This document shows positions 47,746 to 55,145 of a DNA stretch of 55,145 nt, piece after piece. The translations under genes and the position numbers were made by a program. Origin of the DNA: Citrobacter youngae ATCC 29220. GTDB lineage: Bacteria > Pseudomonadota > Gammaproteobacteria > Enterobacterales > Enterobacteriaceae. Position 1 is the stretch's first letter, and every line of letters starts with the position of its first letter. A model generated the notes under the pieces. That model was given only the letters and a program-made list of their open reading frames with translations. It had not been told where the DNA came from and ran no database searches. Location: NCBI RefSeq assembly GCF_000155975.1, contig NZ_GG730300.1:759185-814329 (forward strand), given 5' to 3'.

Positions 47746-48441
47746 GTGAAAACAGCAATATTGTCCGTAGTCGCTGCATGTACGCTTTTTTCCTTGATCG
47801 GCTGTAACAACCGTAGTGAAGTCGAAGTGCTACAGCCGACGCGGGCGGCAGAATTAAAACCAATGCAGCAAAGCTGGCGTGGCATCTTGCCTTGCGCGGA
47901 TTGCGAAGGGATTGAAACCTCGCTGTTCCTGGAAAAAGACGGCACATGGGTGATGAACGAACGTTATCAGGGCGTGCGGGATGAACCGTCTTCCTTTGCC
48001 TCTTATGGTACCTGGGCGCGTACTGCCGATAAGCTGGTGCTGACCGACAGCAAAGGTGAAAAGTCGTACTACCGGGCAAAAGGCGAAGCGCTGGAAATGC
48101 TCGATCGTGAAGGCAATCCGATTGAGTCGCAGTTCAACTATACCCTTCAGCCGGTTTCCTCCAGCTTACCGGTGACGCCAATGCCAATGCGGGGGATGTA
48201 CTTCTACATGGCTGATGCGGCAATCTTTACCGACTGCGCAACGGGTAAACGAATGCCGGTGGCGAATAACGCCCAGCTTGAGCGTGACTATTTAGCTGCG
48301 CGCGCGGAAAACGGGCAGTCCGTACTGCTGACGCTTGAGGCGCATTTCACGCTGGAAGCGAACCCGGATACGGGGGAGAAAGTGAAAACGCTGATGGCGG
48401 ATAAAGATGCGAAGTTTATCCCCGGTAAAGGATGTAATTAA
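47746..48441 (+). CDS. nlpE: Outer membrane lipoprotein NlpE (CutF)
   Basis: Lipoprotein that signals surface contact and lipoprotein trafficking defects to CpxA. I choose GTG 47746, seven bases after AAGGA, over TTG 47740, which is too close. That gives 231 residues (E. coli 236). The lipobox SLIGC has C20 followed by NN, fitting outer membrane sorting. PCADCEG carries the N-terminal CXXC. The C-terminal domain has the usual cysteine pair, but the protein ends one residue after the last cysteine, shorter than in E. coli. Confidence 0.94.
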   Translation: MKTAILSVVAACTLFSLIGCNNRSEVEVLQPTRAAELKPMQQSWRGILPCADCEGIETSLFLEKDGTWVMNERYQGVRDEPSSFASYGTWARTADKLVLTDSKGEKSYYRAKGEALEMLDREGNPIESQFNYTLQPVSSSLPVTPMPMRGMYFYMADAAIFTDCATGKRMPVANNAQLERDYLAARAENGQSVLLTLEAHFTLEANPDTGEKVKTLMADKDAKFIPGKGCN

Positions 48442-48445
48442 TCGA

Positions 48446-48476
48446 TAAAAAAAGGCCCTGATAATCAGGGCCTTTT
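48446..48476. terminator. Bidirectional terminator between nlpE and proS
   Basis: AAAGGCCCTGA pairs with TCAGGGCCTTT around TAA, flanked by A on the left and TTT on the right, between convergent genes. Confidence 0.92.
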
Positions 48477-48483
48477 GCTGGTA

Positions 48484-50202
48484 TTAGCCTTTAATGGCTT
48501 TCACCAGGTAGTCGACGATGTCGCCGGTTTTAATCAGCTGCTTCTCGCCGTTACGACGGTATTTGTATTCAATATCGTCGTTATCAAGGTTACGATCGCC
48601 CAGCACGATGGTGTGCGGAATACCGATCAGTTCCATATCGGCAAACATCACGCCCGGACGCTCTTTACGATCGTCCATCAGTACTTCAATACCCTGCGCG
48701 CGCAGCTCAGCGTACAGCTTCTCAGCCAGCTCCTGCACACGGTAGGACTTGTGCATGTTCATCGGCAGAATAGCGACCTGGAACGGGGCAATGGCGTCTG
48801 GCCATACGATACCGCGATCGTCGTAGTTCTGTTCAATAGCGGCAGCAACAACGCGAGTCACCCCGATACCGTAGCAGCCCATGGTCAGGATCTGGTTACG
48901 ACCATCTTCGCCCTGAACGGCAGCTTTCATCGCTTCAGAATACTTGGTACCCAACTGGAAGATGTGGCCAACTTCGATGCCGCGTTTAATCAGCAGCGTG
49001 CCTTTGCCGTCCGGGCTTGGGTCGCCAGCGACCACGTTACGGATATCCGCCACTTCTGGCGTGGCAACGTCGCGATCCCAGTTGATACCGAAATAGTGCT
49101 TACCGTCGATGTTGGCACCGGCAGCGAAGTCGCTCATGACCGCAACGGTACGGTCGATAACGACCGGAATTGGCATGTTGACCGGACCCAGAGATCCTGG
49201 ACCCGCTTTCACAACGGCGCGGATTTCTTCTTCAGTGGCGAAGGTCAGCGGGCTGGCAACCTGCGGCAGTTTTTCCGCTTTCACTTCGTTCAGCTCGTGA
49301 TCGCCACGAACCAGCAGCGCAACCAACGGATAGCTGCTGCCTTCAACCGCTTTCACCAGCAGGGTTTTAACGGTTTTCTCAATCGGCAGATTGAACTGCT
49401 CAACCAGCTCGGCGATGGTTTTCGCGTTTGGCGTATCAACCAGCGTCATTTCCTGCGTCGCAGCAGCGCGCGGTGCTTTCGGCGCAACGGCTTCGGCGAA
49501 TTCAATGTTGGCTGCGTAATCAGAAGAGTCAGAGAAGATCACATCATCTTCGCCGCTCTGCGCCAGCACCTGGAATTCGTGAGAGGCGCTACCGCCGATA
49601 GAACCGGTATCCGCTTGTACCGCGCGGAAATCGAGACCCATACGGCTGAATATTTTACTGTACGCCGCGTACATCGCGTCGTAGGTTTCCTGCAGCGATT
49701 CCTGAGACGTATGGAAAGAGTAGGCATCTTTCATCAGGAATTCGCGGGAACGCATCACGCCGAAGCGCGGACGGACTTCGTCACGGAATTTGGTCTGGAT
49801 CTGATAGAAGTTCAGCGGCAGCTGTTTGTAAGAGCTCAGCTCATTGCGGATCAGGTCGGTGATGACTTCTTCATGCGTTGGGCCAAGGACGAACGGACGA
49901 TCGCCACGGTCAGCAATACGCAGCAGTTCCGGGCCGTATTGTTCCCAACGACCACTCTCTTGCCACAGCTCAGAGGGCTGAACGACTGGCATCAACACCT
50001 CGATCGCACCGGCGTTGTTCATCTCTTCACGCACGATGTTTTCGACTTTTTTCAGGACGCGCACGCCGGTCGGTAGCCAGGTATATAACCCAGAGGCCAG
50101 CTTGCGGATCATCCCGGCGCGCAGCATCAGCTGATGGCTGATAACCTCGGCGTCGGCAGGTGTCTCCTTCAGAGTGGAGAGCAGATATTGGCTAGTACGC
50201 AT
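48484..50202 (-). CDS. proS: Prolyl-tRNA synthetase
   Basis: Class II aminoacyl-tRNA synthetase charging tRNA-Pro. The start [13 protein letters not shown] at 50202 gives 572 residues, as in E. coli; upstream in-frame codons are not conserved. The catalytic core is split by a YbaK-like editing domain (about 225-400) that removes mischarged Ala, followed by the anticodon-binding domain. A long frame on the opposite strand is a shadow. Confidence 0.97.
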   Translation of the reverse strand: MRTSQYLLSTLKETPADAEVISHQLMLRAGMIRKLASGLYTWLPTGVRVLKKVENIVREEMNNAGAIEVLMPVVQPSELWQESGRWEQYGPELLRIADRGDRPFVLGPTHEEVITDLIRNELSSYKQLPLNFYQIQTKFRDEVRPRFGVMRSREFLMKDAYSFHTSQESLQETYDAMYAAYSKIFSRMGLDFRAVQADTGSIGGSASHEFQVLAQSGEDDVIFSDSSDYAANIEFAEAVAPKAPRAAATQEMTLVDTPNAKTIAELVEQFNLPIEKTVKTLLVKAVEGSSYPLVALLVRGDHELNEVKAEKLPQVASPLTFATEEEIRAVVKAGPGSLGPVNMPIPVVIDRTVAVMSDFAAGANIDGKHYFGINWDRDVATPEVADIRNVVAGDPSPDGKGTLLIKRGIEVGHIFQLGTKYSEAMKAAVQGEDGRNQILTMGCYGIGVTRVVAAAIEQNYDDRGIVWPDAIAPFQVAILPMNMHKSYRVQELAEKLYAELRAQGIEVLMDDRKERPGVMFADMELIGIPHTIVLGDRNLDNDDIEYKYRRNGEKQLIKTGDIVDYLVKAIKG

Positions 50203-50315
50203 GTTGTTACGGTTCCAGTTGAACGATCGAACAGGCTCAAAGCGAGCCTGGCACAAAACAAAAGTGGTTTAGTTTACCAGCGAGAAAGGGATGCCAAAAG
50301 AGTACGCGACGCAAA

Positions 50316-51023
50316 TTAGCGGGCTTCCAGAGCAAAGACCTCAAATCCTGACGGCGTGACGCGCCAGCGGACGTTAAAGTCCAGCAGCCAAACGGCATAG
50401 GTTTTGCCTTCTTCCTCGTTTTTACGGTAGGCCGGACGAGGATCCTGCGCCAGCACTTCGGCAATAAACTGGCGAAGATGCGGATAACGTTTTTCAAGCT
50501 CAGGCAGTTGCCCGGCAATCTCTTCACTGAACGTCACATCTACGCTGGCCTGCGGCGCATCCTGAGCATAGCTGGCGCGAGCATCGGGCAGCGATTCGGC
50601 AAAGGGCAGATACGGTTTAATGTCCACTACCGGCGTACCATCGACAAGATCCAGCCCGCCGAGATCAAGGATCACGTGCTCTTTATGGCAGCGGATACCC
50701 CGGAGTTCGACCAACGACATGCCAACAGGGTTAGGCCGAAACGTTGAACGCGTGGCAAAAACGCCCATTCTGGCGTTACCGCCAAGACGGGGAGGGCGCA
50801 CGGTTGGACGCCATCCGCCTTCCATTGTCTGATGAAAAACAAAAATCACCCACAAATGGCTGAAGGCTTCCAGGCCGCGAACGGCATCGGCCTGGTTATA
50901 CGGTGCGAGCAAATGCAGTTCACCGCTGGCGCTTTTCACCAGGCCGGGCTGGCGTGGAACGGCGAACTTTTCTTTATAAGGTGAGCGGATAACGCCTATT
51001 TGCTCGAACTGAAAATGGCTCAT
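50316..51023 (-). CDS. trmO: tRNA (adenine37-N6)-methyltransferase TrmO
   Basis: SAM-dependent enzyme that methylates t6A37 of threonine tRNAs (formerly TsaA/YaeB). The start at 51023 (MSHFQFEQIGVIRSPYKEKF) gives 235 residues. The N-terminal UPF0066 beta-barrel binds SAM; ATRSTFRPNPVGMSLVEL is the family signature. The start overlaps the rcsF stop (ATGA). Confidence 0.95.
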   Translation of the reverse strand: MSHFQFEQIGVIRSPYKEKFAVPRQPGLVKSASGELHLLAPYNQADAVRGLEAFSHLWVIFVFHQTMEGGWRPTVRPPRLGGNARMGVFATRSTFRPNPVGMSLVELRGIRCHKEHVILDLGGLDLVDGTPVVDIKPYLPFAESLPDARASYAQDAPQASVDVTFSEEIAGQLPELEKRYPHLRQFIAEVLAQDPRPAYRKNEEEGKTYAVWLLDFNVRWRVTPSGFEVFALEAR

Positions 51024-51424
51024 TTCGCCGAAATGTTCAGTGCAGAACCGATACAAACCGCCTGGCGATAGCAACCCGGCGTTCCGCTGGTCACTTCGCA
51101 ACTGTGCAGCAGTACCGCATTCGCTTTCATTTTAGAGGCGTTAATCTGCATGCGTTTGCGTGCGGTTGGAATGCTCGGAGGAGAATCCTGGTTGGATGCC
51201 TGACAGGATTCGCCGCTCACTTCACCGAGATCGCGGAACGGTTTACCCACTAAATCTTCGGCGTTAGTAATGATTCTTACCGGCGCCGCGCGCGGTGCTT
51301 TTGGTTTTTCCGGCTCCACTTTAGGCGGGGTAGCGGTGCTTTGGGCGGGTTCAACAGGGGATCTGCTTAACATAGAACAGCCGCTCAACATGAGTGCTAC
51401 TAAACAGATCGGTAAAGCACGCAT
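51020..51424 (-). CDS. rcsF: Rcs stress-sensor lipoprotein RcsF
   Basis: Outer membrane lipoprotein that detects LPS and peptidoglycan damage and activates the Rcs phosphorelay through IgaA. It has 134 residues, with C16 in the lipobox LMLSGC. A proline-rich linker (about 25-50) is followed by a folded domain with four cysteines (GESCQ, HSCEV, PGCYR, AVCIG) that form two disulfides. It is coupled to trmO by a 4-base overlap. Confidence 0.96.
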   Translation of the reverse strand: MRALPICLVALMLSGCSMLSRSPVEPAQSTATPPKVEPEKPKAPRAAPVRIITNAEDLVGKPFRDLGEVSGESCQASNQDSPPSIPTARKRMQINASKMKANAVLLHSCEVTSGTPGCYRQAVCIGSALNISAK

Positions 51425-51479
51425 AATATTTCCTCAATGAATGATCTAAACGTCAGATATTGAATCAGGTGCTTGCATA

Positions 51480-51505
51480 AATGACAAGACGGGCAAGCGC
51501 CCGTC
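51480..51505 (-). terminator. Probable metQ terminator
   Basis: GACGGGC pairs with GCCCGTC around four bases; on the minus strand it is followed by TTGTCATTT, a modest T run. It lies about 35 bp after the metQ stop. Confidence 0.6.
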
Positions 51506-51540
51506 CTGATGATATTACAGATTCTGGAAACAGCCTAAAA

Positions 51541-52356
51541 TTACCAGCCCTTAACCGCACCGCCGTTGAAGACTTTGTTTGCCGCTTCGTACACTTCGTC
51601 AGACTGGTAGGCCTGCACGAATTTCTTCACGTTCTCAGCATCTTTATTGTCTTCACGAGTCACGATCAGGTTTACATACGGAGAATCTTTATCTTCAACA
51701 AAGATACCGTCTTTGGCCGGGGTCAGGCCGATCTGGCTGGCATAAGTCGTGTTGATGACCGCCAGGGCGATTTGCGCATCGTCCAGTGAACGCGGCAGTT
51801 GAGGCGCTTCCAGCTCAACCAGCTTCAGGTTTTTCGGGTTTTCAATCACGTCCAGCGCGGTTGGCAGCAGGCCAACACCGTCTTTCAGTTTGATTAAGCC
51901 CACTTTCTGCAGCAGCAGCAGGGAGCGGCCGAGGTTAGTCGGGTCGTTTGGAATCGCGACCTGAGAACCTTCCTGCAGCTCATCCAGTGATTTGATTTTT
52001 TTGGAGTAGCCCGCAATTGGGTAAACAAACGTATTACCTGCGGCAACCAGCTTGTAGCCGCGATCTTTGATCTGCTGATCCAGGTAAGGTTTGTGCTGGA
52101 AGGCGTTAGCATCGATATCGCCTTTGCTCAGCGCTTCGTTAGGCAGGACGTAGTCGTTGAAGGTGACCAGCTCAACGTCCAGACCGTATTTTTCTTTTGC
52201 CACTTTCTGCGCGACTTCTGCAACCTGCTGCTCTGCGCCAACAATAACGCCCACTTTGATGTGGTTCGGATCTTTTTCATCCTGGCCGCAACCCACAAGT
52301 GCCAGAGAACCGATCAGGGCTCCCACTGCTGCAAAGGTTTTGAATTTGAACGCCAT
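51541..52356 (-). CDS. metQ: D-/L-methionine-binding lipoprotein MetQ
   Basis: Substrate-binding lipoprotein of the MetNIQ importer, tethered to the inner membrane. It has 271 residues, with C23 in the lipobox ALVGC followed by GQD. It belongs to the NlpA family; VITREDNKD-type and NDPTNLGRSLLLL segments are characteristic. It is last in metN-metI-metQ. Confidence 0.97.
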   Translation of the reverse strand: MAFKFKTFAAVGALIGSLALVGCGQDEKDPNHIKVGVIVGAEQQVAEVAQKVAKEKYGLDVELVTFNDYVLPNEALSKGDIDANAFQHKPYLDQQIKDRGYKLVAAGNTFVYPIAGYSKKIKSLDELQEGSQVAIPNDPTNLGRSLLLLQKVGLIKLKDGVGLLPTALDVIENPKNLKLVELEAPQLPRSLDDAQIALAVINTTYASQIGLTPAKDGIFVEDKDSPYVNLIVTREDNKDAENVKKFVQAYQSDEVYEAANKVFNGGAVKGW

Positions 52357-52400
52357 GCTTATTTCCTTTTCTTAATGAGTTTTTAGTGTTGTGTGCAACG

Positions 52401-53054
52401 TTATTTGTGCGTGACAACCCGGACGATGCGATCGCCGGATAACTGAATTAAATAAACCAGAACGACGAGCAATACCAGTACTGTATTCATCACGGTAGCG
52501 TTGTAGCCAATATAACCGTACTGGTAGCCAATTTGTCCCAGACCACCTGCGCCGACGGCACCGCCCATCGCGGAATAGCCAACCAGCGTAATGAGCGTGA
52601 TGGTCGCCGCATTGACCAGACCCGGCAGCGCTTCTGGCAGCAACACTTTACGTACGATCTGCAACGGCGTAGCGCCCATTGCGCGCGAGGCTTCAATCAG
52701 ACCGGTTGGAATTTCGAGAAGCGCGTTTTCCACCATACGGGCGATAAACGGCGCGGCGCCCACGGTCAGCGGGACGATAGCGGCCTGCAGCCCGATAGAG
52801 GTGCCTACAATCATGCGGGTGAACGGAATCATCCACACCAGCAAAATAATGAATGGGATGGAACGGAAAATGTTTACCAGCGCAGAGAGCGTACGGTAGA
52901 GCTTCGCGTTCTCAATGATTTGTCCAGGACGGGTGACGTACAGTAATACGCCAACCGGCAGGCCAATCACAAAACCAAAAAAACCGGACACAAAGGTCAT
53001 GGCCAGCGTTTCCCATACGCCGCGAACCAGCAGCCACATCATCGGCTCAGACAT
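52401..53054 (-). CDS. metI: Methionine ABC permease MetI
   Basis: Inner membrane permease of MetNIQ with five predicted helices and 217 residues. The cytoplasmic EAA-type loop ([24 protein letters not shown]) contacts MetN. Its start overlaps the metN 3' end by 8 bp. Confidence 0.97.
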   Translation of the reverse strand: MSEPMMWLLVRGVWETLAMTFVSGFFGFVIGLPVGVLLYVTRPGQIIENAKLYRTLSALVNIFRSIPFIILLVWMIPFTRMIVGTSIGLQAAIVPLTVGAAPFIARMVENALLEIPTGLIEASRAMGATPLQIVRKVLLPEALPGLVNAATITLITLVGYSAMGGAVGAGGLGQIGYQYGYIGYNATVMNTVLVLLVVLVYLIQLSGDRIVRVVTHK

Positions 53055-54078
53055 AACCCAGTACCTCTACTTTTACATGGTGTTCCTGCAGCCAGCTAAT
53101 GGCCGCTTGTGTATCTTCCTGTGTGCCGTGCATTTCAGTCAGCATGATGCCGAACTTCACGCCGCCGGCGTAATCCATCTGCGCGCTGATAATGTTGTTA
53201 TTCACATTAAAGCGGCGAGCCGTCTCAGAGAGCAATGGCGCATCGACCGAATGACCGGTGAATTCCATGCGCAGCATTGGCACGCTGTCGGCTTCCGGTT
53301 TTGCTTTTAAACGTGCCAGATAATCTTCCGGAATATCCAGGTGCAGCGTGGACTGGATAAATTTCTGCGCCAGCGGCGTTTTCGGGTGTGAGAACACTTC
53401 GCTGACGGTGTCCTGCTCAATCAGTTCACCATTACTGATGACCGCCACACAGTCACAAATCCGTTTTACAACGTCCATCTCGTGGGTAATCAGCAGAATG
53501 GTAAGGCCCAGGCGACGGTTAATGTCTTTCAATAATTCCAGAATCGAACGGGTGGTTGCCGGATCGAGTGCGCTGGTGGCTTCATCGCACAACAACACTT
53601 TTGGATTGCTTGCCAGCGCACGAGCGATCGCCACACGCTGTTTTTGTCCACCGGAAAGGTTGGCCGGGTAGCTGTCGTGCTTATCGCCAAGACCGACTAA
53701 ATCCAACAGCTCTGTGACACGGCGCTTGATCTCATCCTTTGGCGTGTTATCCAGTTCCAGCGGCAGCGCGACGTTGCCAAACACGGTACGGGAAGAGAGC
53801 AGGTTAAAGTGCTGGAAAATCATGCCGATTTGACGGCGGGCTTTGGTCAGCTCGGACTCAGAAAGCGTTGTCAGCTCCTGACCGCCAACCTGAACGCTGC
53901 CTTCGGTTGGGCGTTCGAGTAAGTTAACGCAGCGGATAAGCGTACTTTTACCGGCACCGGAGGCGCCAATGACGCCATAAATCTGCCCGGCAGGAACGTG
54001 CAGGCTGACGTTATTTAGCGCCTGAATGGTGCGGGTCCCCTGCTGGAACACTTTGGTGATATTCGAAAGTTTAATCAT
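53047..54078 (-). CDS. metN: Methionine ABC transporter ATPase MetN
   Basis: ATPase of the methionine importer. It has 343 residues: Walker [10 protein letters not shown] at 38-46, signature LSGGQKQR, Walker [13 protein letters not shown]. The C-terminal NIL/C2 domain (about 265-343) binds methionine and inhibits transport when the internal pool is high. Met boxes upstream indicate MetJ repression. Confidence 0.97.
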   Translation of the reverse strand: MIKLSNITKVFQQGTRTIQALNNVSLHVPAGQIYGVIGASGAGKSTLIRCVNLLERPTEGSVQVGGQELTTLSESELTKARRQIGMIFQHFNLLSSRTVFGNVALPLELDNTPKDEIKRRVTELLDLVGLGDKHDSYPANLSGGQKQRVAIARALASNPKVLLCDEATSALDPATTRSILELLKDINRRLGLTILLITHEMDVVKRICDCVAVISNGELIEQDTVSEVFSHPKTPLAQKFIQSTLHLDIPEDYLARLKAKPEADSVPMLRMEFTGHSVDAPLLSETARRFNVNNNIISAQMDYAGGVKFGIMLTEMHGTQEDTQAAISWLQEHHVKVEVLGYV

Positions 54079-54161
54079 TGGTTATTTATTATCGTAATTA
54101 AGTTAGCCGTGGCATTTTCGTCTGTCTGGGACGGTCGAAGCCGTCAACAAGATGGATGTTA

Positions 54162-54177
54162 AGGCATCCAGACGTCT
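54162..54177 (-). promoter_or_regulatory. Met boxes (MetJ operator) upstream of metN
   Basis: A perfect consensus AGACGTCT at 54170-54177 next to a weaker half (AGGCATCC, 54162-54169). MetJ binds tandem 8-bp boxes with SAM as corepressor, so metNIQ is probably repressed when methionine is plentiful. Confidence 0.75.
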
Positions 54178-54267
54178 AAATCAATCTGGCATTGCACGAT
54201 GAGCACTTTCTTGCCCGCCGAAACATGCGATACTAGAGCCACATGCCTTATTCAGGAGCTATAAAAG

Positions 54268-54834
54268 GTGGCAAAGTCTGTACCCGCAATTTTTCTCGAC
54301 CGTGACGGCACCATTAATGTGGACCACGGTTACGTACATGAGATTGACGAGTTCGAGTTTATCGACGGCGTTATTGATGCCATGCGTGAACTTAAAAATA
54401 TGGGCTACGCGCTCATTATCGTGACGAACCAGTCAGGTATCGCTCGCGGTAAATTTACCGAGGCACAGTTTGAAACGTTGACCGAATGGATGGACTGGTC
54501 GTTGGCCGATCGCGACGTTGATCTGGATGGTATCTACTATTGCCCGCATCATCCACAGGGTACCGTAGAAGAATATCGCCAGGTTTGCGACTGCCGTAAA
54601 CCGCATCCGGGGATGTTGATCTCCGCCCGAGACTTCCTGCACATCAATATGGCCGCTTCTTATATGGTAGGCGACAAAATAGAAGATATGCAGGCGGCGA
54701 CTGCTGCGAATGTTGGCACGAAGGTACTGGTGCGCACGGGTAAACCCGTCACGCCGGAAGCAGAAAATGCGGCAGATTTGGTCATAAATAGTCTGGCAGA
54801 CCTGCCAATGGCGATAAAAAAGCAGCAAAAGTAA
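54268..54834 (+). CDS. gmhB: D-glycero-beta-D-manno-heptose-1,7-bisphosphate 7-phosphatase
   Basis: HAD phosphatase in ADP-heptose synthesis for the LPS inner core. It has 188 residues from GTG 54268, preceded by CAGGAGC. The catalytic D11 and D13 lie in [10 protein letters not shown] zinc-binding loop is visible as CPHHPQG and CDCRKPHPG. It lies directly before the rrn promoters. Confidence 0.96.
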   Translation: MAKSVPAIFLDRDGTINVDHGYVHEIDEFEFIDGVIDAMRELKNMGYALIIVTNQSGIARGKFTEAQFETLTEWMDWSLADRDVDLDGIYYCPHHPQGTVEEYRQVCDCRKPHPGMLISARDFLHINMAASYMVGDKIEDMQAATAANVGTKVLVRTGKPVTPEAENAADLVINSLADLPMAIKKQQK

Positions 54835-54920
54835 GCGTTGTGGATAAAAGGTGAGCGGTTGAAACAAAAATGCATTTTTCCGCTTGTCTTCCTGAGTCGA
54901 CTCCCTATAATGCGCCTCCA
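54835..54920 (+). promoter_or_regulatory. rrn P1 promoter with UP-like element
   Basis: TTGTCT (54884-54889), 16-bp spacer, TATAAT (54906-54911), then the GC-rich discriminator GCGCCTCC, with transcription expected at about 54920. An A/T-rich block (54861-54879) just upstream fits an UP element. The GC discriminator is the feature that makes such promoters sensitive to ppGpp and DksA. Confidence 0.92.
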
Positions 54921-54992
54921 TCGACACGGCGGATGTGAATCACTTCACACAAACAGCCGGTTGAATGAAGAGAAAAATCCTGAAATTCAGGG

Positions 54993-55020
54993 TTGACTCT
55001 GAAAGAGGAAAGCGTAATAT
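54993..55020 (+). promoter_or_regulatory. rrn P2 promoter
   Basis: TTGACT (54993-54998), 16-bp spacer and TAATAT (55015-55020), about 100 bp after P1, as in E. coli rrn operons. Confidence 0.9.
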
Positions 55021-55145
55021 ACGCCACCTCGCGACAGAGCGCTAAAGCGCGTCGCAACTGCTCTTTAACAATTTATCAGACAATCTGTGTGGGCACTCGA
55101 AGATACGGATTCTTGACGTCGCAAGACGAAAAATGAATACCAAGT
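55021..55145 (+). other. rRNA operon leader with boxB, boxA and boxC
   Basis: boxB-like hairpin GCGC/GCGC (55039-55050), boxA TGCTCTTTAACA (55059-55070) and a boxC-like TGTGTGGGCAC (55086-55096), the sites that load the Nus antitermination complex. The mature 16S gene should begin roughly 100 bp beyond the window end. By gene order this is the operon equivalent to rrnH. Confidence 0.92.

Noticed and set aside
48475-50076. 533-codon open frame opposite proS
   Set aside because: It is antisense to a full-length, highly conserved proS, lacks family resemblance and reflects codon bias of the real gene.
55071-55145. 16S rRNA gene start
   Set aside because: Only leader sequence is present; the mature 5' end lies beyond the window.

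Overview
The window is a chromosomal segment from an enterobacterium close to Escherichia, Salmonella and Citrobacter. Gene order, start codons, overlaps and protein lengths match the Escherichia coli K-12 segment from fhuA to the rrnH operon almost gene for gene. Divergence in FhuA and BamA surface loops and the extra DNA upstream of fhuA argue against E. coli itself; Citrobacter is my best guess, by inference only. I recognise 49 protein genes and no tRNA. The window stops inside the leader of an rRNA operon, before the 16S gene.

Layout. Bases 1-748 hold no recognisable ordinary gene. They contain two copies of an approximately 330-bp, hairpin-rich element arranged tail to tail around an 86-bp spacer. 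From 749 to 1044 lie a REP element and the Fur-type control region of fhuA. Then come fhuACDB (ferrichrome uptake), hemL (heme), clcA, erpA, yadS, btuF-mtnN, dgt, degP (sigma-E type promoter), cdaR, yaeH, dapD, glnD and map. Next is the translation and envelope block rpsB-tsf-pyrH-frr-dxr-uppS-cdsA-rseP-bamA-skp-lpxD-fabZ-lpxA-lpxB-rnhB-dnaE-accA. It is followed by ldcC, yaeR, tilS, rof/yaeP, yaeQ-arfB, nlpE, proS, trmO/rcsF, metNIQ, gmhB and the rrn leader.

How the genes work together. FhuA carries ferrichrome across the outer membrane and FhuD, FhuB and FhuC take it through the inner membrane. The long plus-strand block joins early translation factors (S2, EF-Ts, RRF) and UMP kinase to isoprenoid carrier synthesis (Dxr, UppS) and CDP-diacylglycerol synthesis (CdsA). 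It continues with envelope stress signalling (RseP), outer membrane protein assembly (BamA, Skp), lipid A synthesis (LpxD, LpxA, LpxB, with FabZ), the replicative polymerase (DnaE) and the first step of fatty acid synthesis (AccA). DegP, NlpE and RcsF add three further envelope-stress functions.

Most notable. (1) The inverted pair at 1-748 has 134-bp outer arms with 131 identical bases, then an abrupt switch to hairpins whose sequences differ between copies while pairing is kept. This is a good candidate for an undescribed mobile or structured-RNA element. (2) A complete two-REP BIME lies inside the 5' coding end of fhuB and is read in frame, adding about 25 residues before the first membrane helix. 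(3) REP elements also supply the tilS stop codon and form a terminator-like hairpin just upstream of glnD. Comparisons with E. coli proteins are from memory, not from a search.
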